This document shows, one piece after another, positions 9,184 to 16,655 of a stretch of 64,000 bases of DNA. Source of the stretch: Geomicrobium sediminis (GTDB taxonomy: Bacteria > Bacillota > Bacilli > Bacillales > Marinococcaceae); contig NZ_JAFBEC010000004.1 of NCBI RefSeq assembly GCF_016908595.1, positions 241,588-305,587 of the forward strand. Direction: 5' to 3'. Positions within the stretch are counted from its first letter, which is position 1. Every line of letters begins with the position of its first letter. The notes beneath the pieces are model-generated. The model did no database searches. It was not told the DNA's origin and saw nothing but the letters and a program-made list of their open reading frames with translations. A program made the position numbers and the translations under genes.

Positions 9184-9213
9184 TATTGTGTGAAAAGGAA
9201 AGCTTTTCTATTC
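9184..9213 (-). promoter_or_regulatory. Sigma-G-like promoter of the germination operon
   Basis: On the minus strand GAATA (9209-9213), 18 bp, then CACAATA (9184-9190). This agrees with the forespore sigma-G pattern (GHATR, 18 bp, CATWHTA) with one mismatch, about 30 bp before the gerA start. Forespore expression is expected for germinant receptors. Confidence 0.6.
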
Positions 9214-9244
9214 GAAGAAAATCATGAACAAAAGAGGTGATCGC

Positions 9245-9577
9245 ATGAAATCGAACTTTTACGAACGAGTGTATACAGTCACTGCAGAAATTCCTGAAGG
9301 GAAAGTTGCGACGTATGGTCTGATTGCAAGGTGGCTAGGCAAGCCTAGAGGTGCAAGAGCGGTCGGATGGGCTTTGCGAGATGTACCGACAGATCTACTG
9401 ATTCCGGCTCATCGCGTCATTTATCGGGACGGTTCACTTGCTGCCAGTGAGGTGTTTGGTGGCGTTGGTATACAAAAAGAGCGATTAATCGCTGAAGGTG
9501 TACCGTTTAAAGACGACGACCACGTCAACATGAAAGCTGCTGTATGGGAAGGTCCTTTACACGTTGTGGATGAATAG
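9245..9577 (+). CDS. Alkyltransferase-like (ATL) DNA-binding protein
   Basis: 110 aa, equal to the C-terminal domain of O6-alkylguanine-DNA methyltransferases: the helix-turn-helix and Arg-finger segment GARAVGWALRD (residues 36-46) are intact. The active-site PCHR motif reads PAHRV (54-58), so Ala replaces the acceptor Cys. ATL proteins lack methyl transfer but bind alkylated guanine and flag it for nucleotide excision repair. The start at 9245 is set by AGAGGTGA just upstream. It is divergent from the germination operon and immediately precedes the catalase. Confidence 0.85.
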   Translation: MKSNFYERVYTVTAEIPEGKVATYGLIARWLGKPRGARAVGWALRDVPTDLLIPAHRVIYRDGSLAASEVFGGVGIQKERLIAEGVPFKDDDHVNMKAAVWEGPLHVVDE

Positions 9578-9600
9578 GAGTCTACCATTTGGTCATGCTA
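9572..9600 (+). promoter_or_regulatory. Forespore-type (sigma-F/G-like) promoter of katX
   Basis: GAATA (9572-9576), 17 bp, CATGCTA (9594-9600): one mismatch to the sigma-G -10. GGTCATGCTA also resembles the sigma-F -10. It overlaps the stop codon of the ATL gene and ends 32 bp before the catalase start. KatX of B. subtilis is known to be forespore-expressed, which supports the reading. Confidence 0.5.
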
Positions 9601-9632
9601 ATCATAACCGTGATTAGAAAGGGGCTTAACAA

Positions 9633-11261
9633 ATGGACGAAGAAAAACATACACAACGAGGCTTTGGAACAAATGCTGATGGAGCCGGGGATGCGAATGA
9701 CAAGCGCATGGCCGAAAATGAGACAGAAGAGACGCTAACGAACCGTCAGGGACAACCGGTGAAAGACAACCAGAACATTCGTACGGTTGGCAATCGAGGA
9801 CCGTCGACGCTTGAGAATTATGATTTTCTTGAGAAGATGAGTCATTTTGATCGTGAGCGTATTCCAGAACGAGTCGTTCACGGGCGTGGCGCAGGTGCGC
9901 ACGGATACTTTGAATCTTACGGGAAAATTGGCGACGAGCCGATTTCAAACTATACGAGAGCGAAAGTGTTTACGAATACAGAAGCAAAAACACCGGTTTT
10001 TGTCAGGTTTTCAACGGTCATTCACGGCACACATTCTCCAGAAACGCTCCGTGACCCTCGTGGGTTTGCTGTAAAATTCTATACAGAAGATGGAAATTGG
10101 GACCTAGTTGGAAATAACTTAAAAATATTCTTTATTCGTGATGCAATCAAGTTCCCAGATATGGTGCATGCATTTAAACCGGATCCGTTAACGAACGTCC
10201 AAGATATGGAGCGATTTTTTGATTTTATCGCTTCAAGCCCAGAATCAACACATATGATTACATTTTTGTTCTCACCATGGGGCATTCCCGCAAATTACCG
10301 TCAAATGCAAGGCTCTGGTGTGAACACTTACAAATGGGTCAACGCAGAAGGCAAAGCAGTACTCGTAAAGTATCATTGGGAGCCACTACAAGGCATTCAA
10401 AACTTATCGCAAAAAGAAGCCGATGACATTCAATCACAAAATTTTAATCATGCAACGGAAGATTTATATAAAGCCATAGAAGATGGCAACTACCCAGAAT
10501 GGGAGTTGCACGTTCAGATTATGGAAGACGGAGAACATAAAGAGTTAGACTTTGATCCGTTAGATGATACGAAATTGTGGTATCGTGATGAGTTCCCGTG
10601 GTACAAAGTCGGTAAAATGACGTTGAACAAAAACCCGCAAAACTATTTCGCGGAAGTTGAACAAGCAGCGTTTGGGACAGGGGTCTTAGTAGACGGATTG
10701 GATTTCTCAGATGACAAGATGCTACAAGGTCGTACGTTTTCGTATTCAGATACACAGCGTTATCGTGTTGGCGCGAACTATTTGCAATTACCAATTAATG
10801 CACCGAAGAAACGAGTGGCAACGAATCAACGAGACGGACAAATGGCCTATCACGTAGACACGCCACCGAGTCATGATCCACATATTAACTATGAACCGTC
10901 GCTATTAGGAAGCTTAAAAGAAGCCGATCGTACGAATCGTAAATTCCATGAACCAGAGATTAGCGGAAAGCTTGTGCGTGAGTCGATTGATCGTCCGAAC
11001 AACTTCGGTCAAGCAGGGGAAACGTGGAGACGATTTAACGATTGGGAGCGGGAAGATCTTATTTTGAACCTTTCGGGAGCACTTGCTGATGCGCATGAAT
11101 CGATTCAACAAACGATGATCAAGCATTGTACTGAGGCAGATCCAGAATATGGGAAACGTCTTGAAGAAGGCATCAAAAACCATATCGCGAGTACGAAAGA
11201 CAAACACGACGAAGGTGTAGAAAAGTCTCGTGAAATGGGACAGTCATCCGATCCATACTAA
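9633..11261 (+). CDS. katX: Catalase, KatX-type (spore)
   Basis: 542 aa haem catalase converting hydrogen peroxide to water and oxygen. Motifs: catalytic His in [15 protein letters not shown], Asn in [15 protein letters not shown], and the haem-ligand Tyr in the region [11 protein letters not shown] (R-x-Y context). The N-terminal extension (about 45 polar residues) and the C-terminal tail make it close in length to B. subtilis KatX (about 547) rather than vegetative KatA (about 483). The start is supported by AAAGGGG seven bases upstream. The promoter and the neighbouring germination operon fit protection of germinating spores. Confidence 0.9.
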   Translation: MDEEKHTQRGFGTNADGAGDANDKRMAENETEETLTNRQGQPVKDNQNIRTVGNRGPSTLENYDFLEKMSHFDRERIPERVVHGRGAGAHGYFESYGKIGDEPISNYTRAKVFTNTEAKTPVFVRFSTVIHGTHSPETLRDPRGFAVKFYTEDGNWDLVGNNLKIFFIRDAIKFPDMVHAFKPDPLTNVQDMERFFDFIASSPESTHMITFLFSPWGIPANYRQMQGSGVNTYKWVNAEGKAVLVKYHWEPLQGIQNLSQKEADDIQSQNFNHATEDLYKAIEDGNYPEWELHVQIMEDGEHKELDFDPLDDTKLWYRDEFPWYKVGKMTLNKNPQNYFAEVEQAAFGTGVLVDGLDFSDDKMLQGRTFSYSDTQRYRVGANYLQLPINAPKKRVATNQRDGQMAYHVDTPPSHDPHINYEPSLLGSLKEADRTNRKFHEPEISGKLVRESIDRPNNFGQAGETWRRFNDWEREDLILNLSGALADAHESIQQTMIKHCTEADPEYGKRLEEGIKNHIASTKDKHDEGVEKSREMGQSSDPY

Positions 11262-11270
11262 ACCGCGATC

Positions 11271-11315
11271 AAAAAAGGATAGGAGAGCAGGTTGAACTGC
11301 TTTTCCTATCCTTTT
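11271..11315 (+). terminator. Terminator after katX
   Basis: A stem of AAAAGGATAGGA with TCCTATCCTTTT, extended by AGCAG/CTGCT around a GTTGAA loop, ending in T residues. Confidence 0.88.
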
Positions 11316-11325
11316 GCGTTATATG

Positions 11326-12129
11326 TCAATCATTTAGATGGGTGTGCATTTTCATGAGCGTGTGTTCATGCAAATGAAGATCATAGTTTCTTACTAAGTC
11401 AGCATGAAGGCTCTCAACGAGAAGAAGAGCATGACCGTAGGCGTTAACTAAAGATTCGCGATCAAGTAAGGCGGTCGTTCGTCTGTAGTTCTCGTAGGAA
11501 TGTTCACTTAAATCATGCTCAAGGTTTTTTGTTGCGTTTATCCAACGCTCAACAGTATTTTCTTTAATCCGTAATAGTTTCAATACTTCGTTTTGGATAC
11601 GTGAAAGAATGTCGAGCGAGCGGGCGTGTTCTCCTCGTTTCAACACGTTTACTCCAAAGATCCATAGGTTAACAAAGTTGTTAAAAGCATCATTTACGTG
11701 TTCGTTTGTTTTCCAATTCGGTCCGTCACCGCTTAAGTCTTCTAATCGCTCATACAATTGGTCGGTATCATCGTAAATAAACATCTGATCGGCTTTTGGA
11801 AATGAACCAGTCTGCTTAAATGATTCGATTACATTCATTTCAGATTGCGGGAGAAAGTGAAACTCTCCACGCACGAGGTTGCTAAAGATCGCTACCAACG
11901 TACCGTATTCGTTATCAAAAATCAGGTCTGTTGTGAAAAGGTTCATCACCCACTCATGTGCATCGAACGCGTCCATACAATGATTTTTAACGAAGATATA
12001 AAATTCCACATCTGAATGCGTATCGCCTTCGCCTTTCGTAAATGAGCCATACATCATCGCAGCGGCGATTGAACCATCGACTTGGCAAGTGTTTGTAACG
12101 TCTTGAATTAATTTTTCTTGAAATAACAT
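11326..12129 (-). CDS. Lincosamide nucleotidyltransferase-like protein, Lnu(B) family
   Basis: 267 aa, the same length as Lnu(B). The nucleotidyltransferase core is MMYGSFTKGEGDTHSDVEFY, with Gly28-Ser29 and the metal-binding pair Asp40 and Glu42. Other segments recalled from Lnu(B) are present: EYGTLVAIFSNLVRGEFHFL, NLWIFGVNVLKRGEHARSLD and the C-terminal helical bundle. Lnu enzymes adenylylate lincomycin and clindamycin in the cytosol. Chromosomal context and divergence mean activity is likely but not proven. AAGGAG precedes the ATG, and a short leader ORF lies upstream. Confidence 0.85.
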   Translation of the reverse strand: MLFQEKLIQDVTNTCQVDGSIAAAMMYGSFTKGEGDTHSDVEFYIFVKNHCMDAFDAHEWVMNLFTTDLIFDNEYGTLVAIFSNLVRGEFHFLPQSEMNVIESFKQTGSFPKADQMFIYDDTDQLYERLEDLSGDGPNWKTNEHVNDAFNNFVNLWIFGVNVLKRGEHARSLDILSRIQNEVLKLLRIKENTVERWINATKNLEHDLSEHSYENYRRTTALLDRESLVNAYGHALLLVESLHADLVRNYDLHLHEHTLMKMHTHLND

Positions 12130-12155
12130 GATCTATTCTCCTTGGTCTTGTTTTT

Positions 12156-12212
12156 TTAGTTTTTTAGCGTAAGACTAAAGGGCAGATCAATAACTGCAAA
12201 GCATGAACTCAT
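12156..12212 (-). CDS. 18-residue leader peptide upstream of the lnu-like gene
   Basis: MSSCFAVIDLPFSLTLKN, starting at ATG 12212 with AAAGGAG eight bases upstream and ending 26 bp before the nucleotidyltransferase start. A TATACT -10-like box lies upstream near 12249. Short leaders with good ribosome sites control many ribosome-drug resistance genes by attenuation; by analogy this may sense lincosamides. No strong alternative hairpin was found in the leader, so the mechanism is open. Confidence 0.5.
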   Translation of the reverse strand: MSSCFAVIDLPFSLTLKN

Positions 12213-12267
12213 AAGAGTAGCTCCTTTCATGTTGGAGTCAAACCGAGTATAACAGCCATAAGTAAAG

Positions 12268-12304
12268 AAAAGAACATCAGCCGCAAGTGGCTAATGTTCT
12301 TTTT
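12268..12304 (-). terminator. Terminator of the BCCT transporter gene
   Basis: On the minus strand AAAAAGAACATTAGCC pairs with GGCTGATGTTCTTTT around a short CACTTGC loop, three bases after the gene's stop. Confidence 0.85.
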
Positions 12305-12310
12305 AACGAT

Positions 12311-13993
12311 TTATTCTTTTTTCGGATTGTGATCATCCGTGTCGCTTTCATCGACTCGTGAATCGTTTTTCGTTTCAGAGATGTCGTTACGAATTTCTTC
12401 ATATACTTCTTCTTTCAAGTCATCATAGAGCTCATCGCGTAAGTCTTGTTTTATTTCATTTCGTTCTGTTTCTTTCGCTTGTTCTCGAATTTCTTTTAAA
12501 TCTCGTGTCATTAAGATGAGCATACAAGCTAGCATACCGAGCATTATGAAACTAAACGGCAATGCGGACACGATGGCGGCGGTTTGTAACCCTTCAAGTC
12601 CTCCAGTGAGGAGAAGAACACTTGCAGTACCTGCAATAAGAACTCCCCAGATGAACTTGATTGAAATCATCGGCTTTAATCCACCTTGACTCGTCATAAC
12701 GCCTAGTACATAAGAAGCCGAGTCGGCAGAGGTGATAAAGAAAATCCCGATGAGGATAAACGCAAGAATGCTTGAAATAAATGCGAGTGGCATGTTCGAT
12801 AACATATCGAACAATGCAACTTCGGGGCTTTCTGCAACGATCGAAGAAATGCCCGTTCCCCCAAAGATTTCTTGGTGTAGTCCTGTACTACCAAACGCTG
12901 TAAACCAAATCACACCAACGAGAGAAGGTAGAAGAAGTACGCCCATCATAAATTCTCTAACGGTACGACCTCTTGAAATTCGTGCGATAAAAAGTCCGAT
13001 AAATGGCGCCCAAGACATGTGCCAAGCCCAGAAGAAAATTGTATTGTTTCCTAGCCAATCGCTATCTGAGTACGGAGTCATTTGTAAACTCATCGGAATA
13101 ATGTTAGCGATATAGCCACCGAGCACTTGAACGAAGTTGTCAGCAATAAACAGCGTTGGTCCTACAAAGATAACAAATAACAATAAGATCGATGCCAAGA
13201 CTAGGTTCACATTACTCAAATACTTAATGCCTCGGTTAACCCCTGTAGCAGCTGAAACCATAAATAACACGGTAACAATAGCGATGATTGTAAATTGTGT
13301 TAAGAAGTTGTTTTCGAGAGGAGATATGTAGGAAAGTCCTCCCGACATTTGCAATGCGCTAAGTCCAAATGTTGTTGCGACACCCATAGCGGTTGCAATA
13401 ACAGCAAAGATGTCGATGCTTTTCCCTGCCCAACCTTGCATTTGTTTCCCAAAAAGTGTGGAAAACGCGGAACTAATGAGTGCAGGCTGATTCTTTCTAA
13501 ATTGAACGTATGCAAGCACGAGTCCGACTAAGCCGAAAATTGCCCATACGTGAAGTGACCAGTGAAAGACGCCGTAACGAAGGCCAACAATAGCAGATTG
13601 TTCAGTACCCGGAGCGATGTTGTCAGGTGGATCGTCAAAATAGAGGACTGGTTCGGCAACGCCCCAGAAAACGAAACCGACGCCGATTCCAGCGGCGAAG
13701 ATCATCCCGACCCACGTCGGATAGTTGTATTCCGGACGATCATCTGATTTTCCTAAGCGGATTTTACCGAAAGGGCTTACTACTAAGAATAATGATAATG
13801 CTACGAAAATAGCGGTAATAATCATGTAATACCAACCGAACGTCTCAATCATAAAGTCTAGTGCTGTATTCGCAGCGGTTTCAAGGGAACCTGGACTAAG
13901 TGCACCCCAGAGTACGAATGACGCTACGAGAACAGCGGAGATTGCAAAAACGATGTTCGGTCTTTTCGTCTCGTATGTATAGTGGTTTGCCAT
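12311..13993 (-). CDS. BCCT family betaine/choline/carnitine transporter
   Basis: 560 aa from the chosen start, twelve predicted helices, then an acidic, Lys/Glu-rich cytoplasmic tail (about 80 residues) typical of osmosensing BCCT carriers. The family substrate-box tryptophans are in FFWAWHMSWAPFIGLFIARI, and MIFAAGIGVGFVFWGVAEP is the Gly-rich helix. It imports glycine betaine or related osmolytes with sodium. Start choice is uncertain: the frame extends to ATG 14065, but neither start has a good ribosome site; 13993 is preferred because a sigma-B-like promoter would place 14065 almost at the transcript end. Confidence 0.9.
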   Translation of the reverse strand: MANHYTYETKRPNIVFAISAVLVASFVLWGALSPGSLETAANTALDFMIETFGWYYMIITAIFVALSLFLVVSPFGKIRLGKSDDRPEYNYPTWVGMIFAAGIGVGFVFWGVAEPVLYFDDPPDNIAPGTEQSAIVGLRYGVFHWSLHVWAIFGLVGLVLAYVQFRKNQPALISSAFSTLFGKQMQGWAGKSIDIFAVIATAMGVATTFGLSALQMSGGLSYISPLENNFLTQFTIIAIVTVLFMVSAATGVNRGIKYLSNVNLVLASILLLFVIFVGPTLFIADNFVQVLGGYIANIIPMSLQMTPYSDSDWLGNNTIFFWAWHMSWAPFIGLFIARISRGRTVREFMMGVLLLPSLVGVIWFTAFGSTGLHQEIFGGTGISSIVAESPEVALFDMLSNMPLAFISSILAFILIGIFFITSADSASYVLGVMTSQGGLKPMISIKFIWGVLIAGTASVLLLTGGLEGLQTAAIVSALPFSFIMLGMLACMLILMTRDLKEIREQAKETERNEIKQDLRDELYDDLKEEVYEEIRNDISETKNDSRVDESDTDDHNPKKE

Positions 13994-14075
13994 TGAGTTC
14001 GTAAAGATGAGCGAGTCACCCTTACGCTTCCTCCCTTCAAAATGTAAAGTGTAGTAGAATGGCATATCCTATAAC

Positions 14076-14101
14076 TTACCCATAACGAGTTCATTTTTAA
14101 C
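14076..14101 (-). promoter_or_regulatory. Possible sigma-B promoter of the BCCT gene
   Basis: On the minus strand GTTAAA (14096-14101), 14 bp, GGGTAA (14076-14081). Each box has one mismatch to the general-stress sigma-B pattern (GTTTAA, 12-14 bp, GGGTAT). Stress-controlled osmolyte uptake would be sensible. Confidence 0.35.
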
Positions 14102-14111
14102 GTGTTTTTAT

Positions 14112-14152
14112 GAAAAAACAATCTGGGCGACTAAAGCCCAAATTGTTTTTTC
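14112..14152 (-). terminator. Terminator overlapping the stop of the 62-aa gene
   Basis: GAAAAAACAATTTGGGC pairs with GCCCAGATTGTTTTTTC on the minus strand. The first arm encodes the last residues (KKQFGL) and the stop of the small gene at 14131, so gene end and terminator share bases. Confidence 0.85.
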
Positions 14153-14319
14153 GTGTTTTCATCGCTCTCAAGTGACGCAATAAATTGTTGAAGCACCTTA
14201 GCATCAAGCGTCACATTCACACCTTCAGGCGTTGTCACAAAGACGTGATTTGCTTTTTTAGCTTTTTTAAATTGATACCCGTCAACATTCATGAGTACTC
14301 GTTCATCAGGACGTGCCAT
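14131..14319 (-). CDS. 62-residue hypothetical protein
   Basis: Small basic-acidic soluble protein beginning MARPDERVLMNVDGYQFKKA. It has a GAGGTGAT site before the ATG and its own terminator, so expression is likely. A beta-rich N-terminal half (VFVTTPEGVNVTL) and a helical C-terminal half are predicted by eye. No family is recognised. It is divergent from patA. Confidence 0.6.
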   Translation of the reverse strand: MARPDERVLMNVDGYQFKKAKKANHVFVTTPEGVNVTLDAKVLQQFIASLESDENTKKQFGL

Positions 14320-14408
14320 CTAATCACCTCAATTATTCATTGTACAAAAAATCGAAAGAGTATGCGACAATGTTTTCTAAACGAACCATTTGCAAAAGGA
14401 TGATAAAC

Positions 14409-15575
14409 GTGAATCATAACGAACTTTTAATCGATGAACAAGTGAAAGCCATAAAGACGTCCGGCATCCGTCAATTTTTTAACCGAGTGAGTACAGTTGA
14501 AGGTGCCGTCCAATTAACACTCGGTCAGCCAGACTTTCCAACACCTGATCACGTAAAGCAAAGTGCCATTAAAGCGATTGAAGAAGGTGCAACGACGTAT
14601 ACACCGAATCAAGGCATTGAACCGCTCAGAATTGCAGCGGCTAACTTTGTGAAAGAGAAATACAGGTTGAGCTACAACGCTAAAAGCGAAGTGATTACGA
14701 CTGTGGGAGCAAGTCAAGCGCTCGATCTTGCGGTTCGAACACTCATTTCATCAGAGGATGAAGTCATTATTCCCGCTCCTGTCTATCCAGCGTATGAGCC
14801 ACTCATTACGTTAAAGGGTGGAAAACCCGTATTCGTTGATACGAGAGAAACGAACTTTACACTTACAGCGAACGCGTTACGAGAAGCAATTACGAGCAAA
14901 ACGAAAGCGGTCATTTTACCGTATCCTTCAAATCCAACGGGGGTCGTGCTTGAAGAAGCGGAATTACAAGAGATTGTTGACGTCTTAAGAGAACATCCGA
15001 ATGTGTTTATCATTAGTGATGAGATTTATAGTGAGCTCGTCTATGAAGGTAATCATCGCTCGATTGCAACCGTTGAAGAGATGAGAGAACGCACGTTCGT
15101 GATTAATGGTGTTTCCAAATCACACAGCATGACAGGTTGGCGGATTGGATTTTTATTCGGACCTGAGTCATTGATTCAACACGCACTAAAAGTCCATCAA
15201 TACAACGTTTCGTGTCCAACATCGATTTCTCAATATGCCGCACTTGCTGCACTGACGAATGGAAAAGATGATGCAAACGCCATGAAAGATGCGTACGTCG
15301 TGAGACGAAATTATGTGATGGAACGTTTGGATTCCATGGGGATCTCTTATACGTTACCGAAGGGCGCTTTTTATTTGTTCCCATCGATTGAGAGAACAGG
15401 GTTAACATCGTTTGACTTTGCCGTTACATTGCTTGAACAAGAAAAACTTGCTGTCGTACCTGGGACGGCATTCTCTGATTACGGAGAAGGCTATGTGCGC
15501 TTGTCGTACGCATACAGTATGGACAACTTAAAAGAAGCGTGTGATCGTTTGGAGCGGTTTATTCAGTCTCTTTAG
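14409..15575 (+). CDS. patA: Aminotransferase A (PatA-type), N-acetyl-LL-diaminopimelate aminotransferase
   Basis: 388 aa class-I PLP aminotransferase. It matches B. subtilis PatA along its length as I recall it: LGQPDFPTP, GASQALDLAVRTL, PYPSNPTGV, the Schiff-base Lys in NGVSKSHSMTGWRIGFLF, and HQYNVSCPTSISQ. PatA makes N-acetyl-diaminopimelate in the lysine/peptidoglycan branch. GTG 14409 is the likely start, with AAAGGA eight bases upstream; an ATG at 14400 overlaps the ribosome site. The 3' end overlaps the convergent glycosylase gene by 17 bp. Confidence 0.9.
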   Translation: MNHNELLIDEQVKAIKTSGIRQFFNRVSTVEGAVQLTLGQPDFPTPDHVKQSAIKAIEEGATTYTPNQGIEPLRIAAANFVKEKYRLSYNAKSEVITTVGASQALDLAVRTLISSEDEVIIPAPVYPAYEPLITLKGGKPVFVDTRETNFTLTANALREAITSKTKAVILPYPSNPTGVVLEEAELQEIVDVLREHPNVFIISDEIYSELVYEGNHRSIATVEEMRERTFVINGVSKSHSMTGWRIGFLFGPESLIQHALKVHQYNVSCPTSISQYAALAALTNGKDDANAMKDAYVVRRNYVMERLDSMGISYTLPKGAFYLFPSIERTGLTSFDFAVTLLEQEKLAVVPGTAFSDYGEGYVRLSYAYSMDNLKEACDRLERFIQSL

Positions 15576-16179
15576 GATGTTTGGAGACATACGGGTTATC
15601 TGCCTCATAAAAACGCCATAAATAATCTTTTGCTTCGCCGCTATTTGGGATGCCAATTCGTTTTGAACGTAAAACAGTGCCTCGTTCTCCGTCTTCAAGG
15701 AAAAGGGTAGAAGAACAAAAATCATGCCCGTCCATTCCGTCACGGGAAATCCCAAAAGCTTGCCCGAACTTTCCGGGTCCGTTCGTAAGATTTAATCGTT
15801 CACGTCTCGTGAGGTCTTCAATTGGTTTGCCGTAGCGTCGCATACTCATCGTCTCGATTCCTTCGAGTGGTTCGACGGCTCGAAGAAGTACGCCTTCAGG
15901 TTTACCGATGCCTCGCGTGACGACGTTCATACAATGGTGTAAGCCGTAAATGATGTACACATAGGCGGTGCCACCCTGTTTGAACATGGATTGATTACGT
16001 ACGGTTTGTTTACCACCGTACGTATGACTTGCTCGGTCATCGGGTCCAATGTACGCTTCGACTTCAACGATGCGACCTTTAAGGTGTGTGCCATCGTCGT
16101 GGATGATCGTAAGAACTTTACCGATTAATTCTGGTGCAACGTCGAGCGTTGGTCGTTCATAGAACGTTCTAGGTAACAT
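15559..16179 (-). CDS. DNA-3-methyladenine glycosylase (AAG/MPG family)
   Basis: 206 aa single-domain base-excision glycosylase removing alkylated purines. Signature parts: RTFYERPTLDVAPELIGKVL, the catalytic Glu in RIVEVEAYIGPDDRASH, YVYIIYGLHHCMNVVT, and LTNGPGKFGQAFGI. Length is normal for bacterial AAG. Its last 17 bp are shared, on the opposite strand, with the end of patA. With the ATL protein at 9.2 kb it is the second alkylation-damage gene in the window. Confidence 0.93.
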   Translation of the reverse strand: MLPRTFYERPTLDVAPELIGKVLTIIHDDGTHLKGRIVEVEAYIGPDDRASHTYGGKQTVRNQSMFKQGGTAYVYIIYGLHHCMNVVTRGIGKPEGVLLRAVEPLEGIETMSMRRYGKPIEDLTRRERLNLTNGPGKFGQAFGISRDGMDGHDFCSSTLFLEDGERGTVLRSKRIGIPNSGEAKDYLWRFYEADNPYVSKHPKETE

Positions 16180-16277
16180 GAGTCATTCACTCCAAATTGT
16201 AGCGTAGAAGTTTGAGTTCTATTTCATTTTCAAGTATGATGATAGTAGAATGATTGTTGATTAAAGAGGTGACGAAA

Positions 16278-16613
16278 GTGGCAGATGAAGCACTATTAGA
16301 AGAAACAAGAGAACGTGTATTTGCAGAATTGGAAAATGTGATCGACCCAGAACTTGGTGTTGATATTGTTAATTTAGGACTCGTTTATGACATTCAGCTT
16401 GATGATGAAATGAACACAACCGTTGTCATGACACTCACATCAATGGGTTGTCCGCTAGCTGGCATGATTCAGTCAGAAGTGAAGAATGCGCTTAGCGATC
16501 TTCAAGAAAACAAAGAAATTGGCAGTGTTGAAGTGAGTATCGTCTGGAACCCACCGTGGACGAAAGACAAGATGTCTCGTTACGCAAAAATTGCATTAGG
16601 CGTTGCTGATTAA
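16278..16613 (+). CDS. MIP18/SufT family protein (DUF59), YitW-like
   Basis: 111 aa. Contains DPELGVDIVNLGLVYDI near residue 22-38, and MTLTSMGCPLAGMIQSEV with the family's single conserved Cys, and WNPPWTKDKMS near the C-terminus. Members help mature iron-sulphur clusters (SufT/PaaD class). GTG 16278 is chosen because AAAGAGGTG stands six bases upstream; a longer TTG frame starts inside that ribosome site. Single-gene unit followed by a hairpin. Confidence 0.9.
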   Translation: MADEALLEETRERVFAELENVIDPELGVDIVNLGLVYDIQLDDEMNTTVVMTLTSMGCPLAGMIQSEVKNALSDLQENKEIGSVEVSIVWNPPWTKDKMSRYAKIALGVAD

Positions 16614-16619
16614 TAACAA

Positions 16620-16646
16620 ACGACCGATACATTGTGTATCGGTCGT
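16620..16646. terminator. Hairpin between convergent sufT-like and pepF genes
   Basis: ACGACCGATACA-TTG-TGTATCGGTCGT is a perfect 12-bp stem. The following tract (TTCGTTCGTTT) is only moderately T-rich, so termination may be partial. Confidence 0.75.
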
Positions 16647-16655
16647 TTCGTTCGT

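Noticed and set aside
12732..13115. 127-codon plus-strand frame inside the BCCT gene
   Set aside because: Antisense frame without ribosome site or recognisable product.
13924..14011. Possible GTG-started upstream ORF (after GGAGG) overlapping the BCCT start
   Set aside because: It could be regulatory, but the frame is short, overlaps coding sequence and has no support beyond one ribosome-site-like string.
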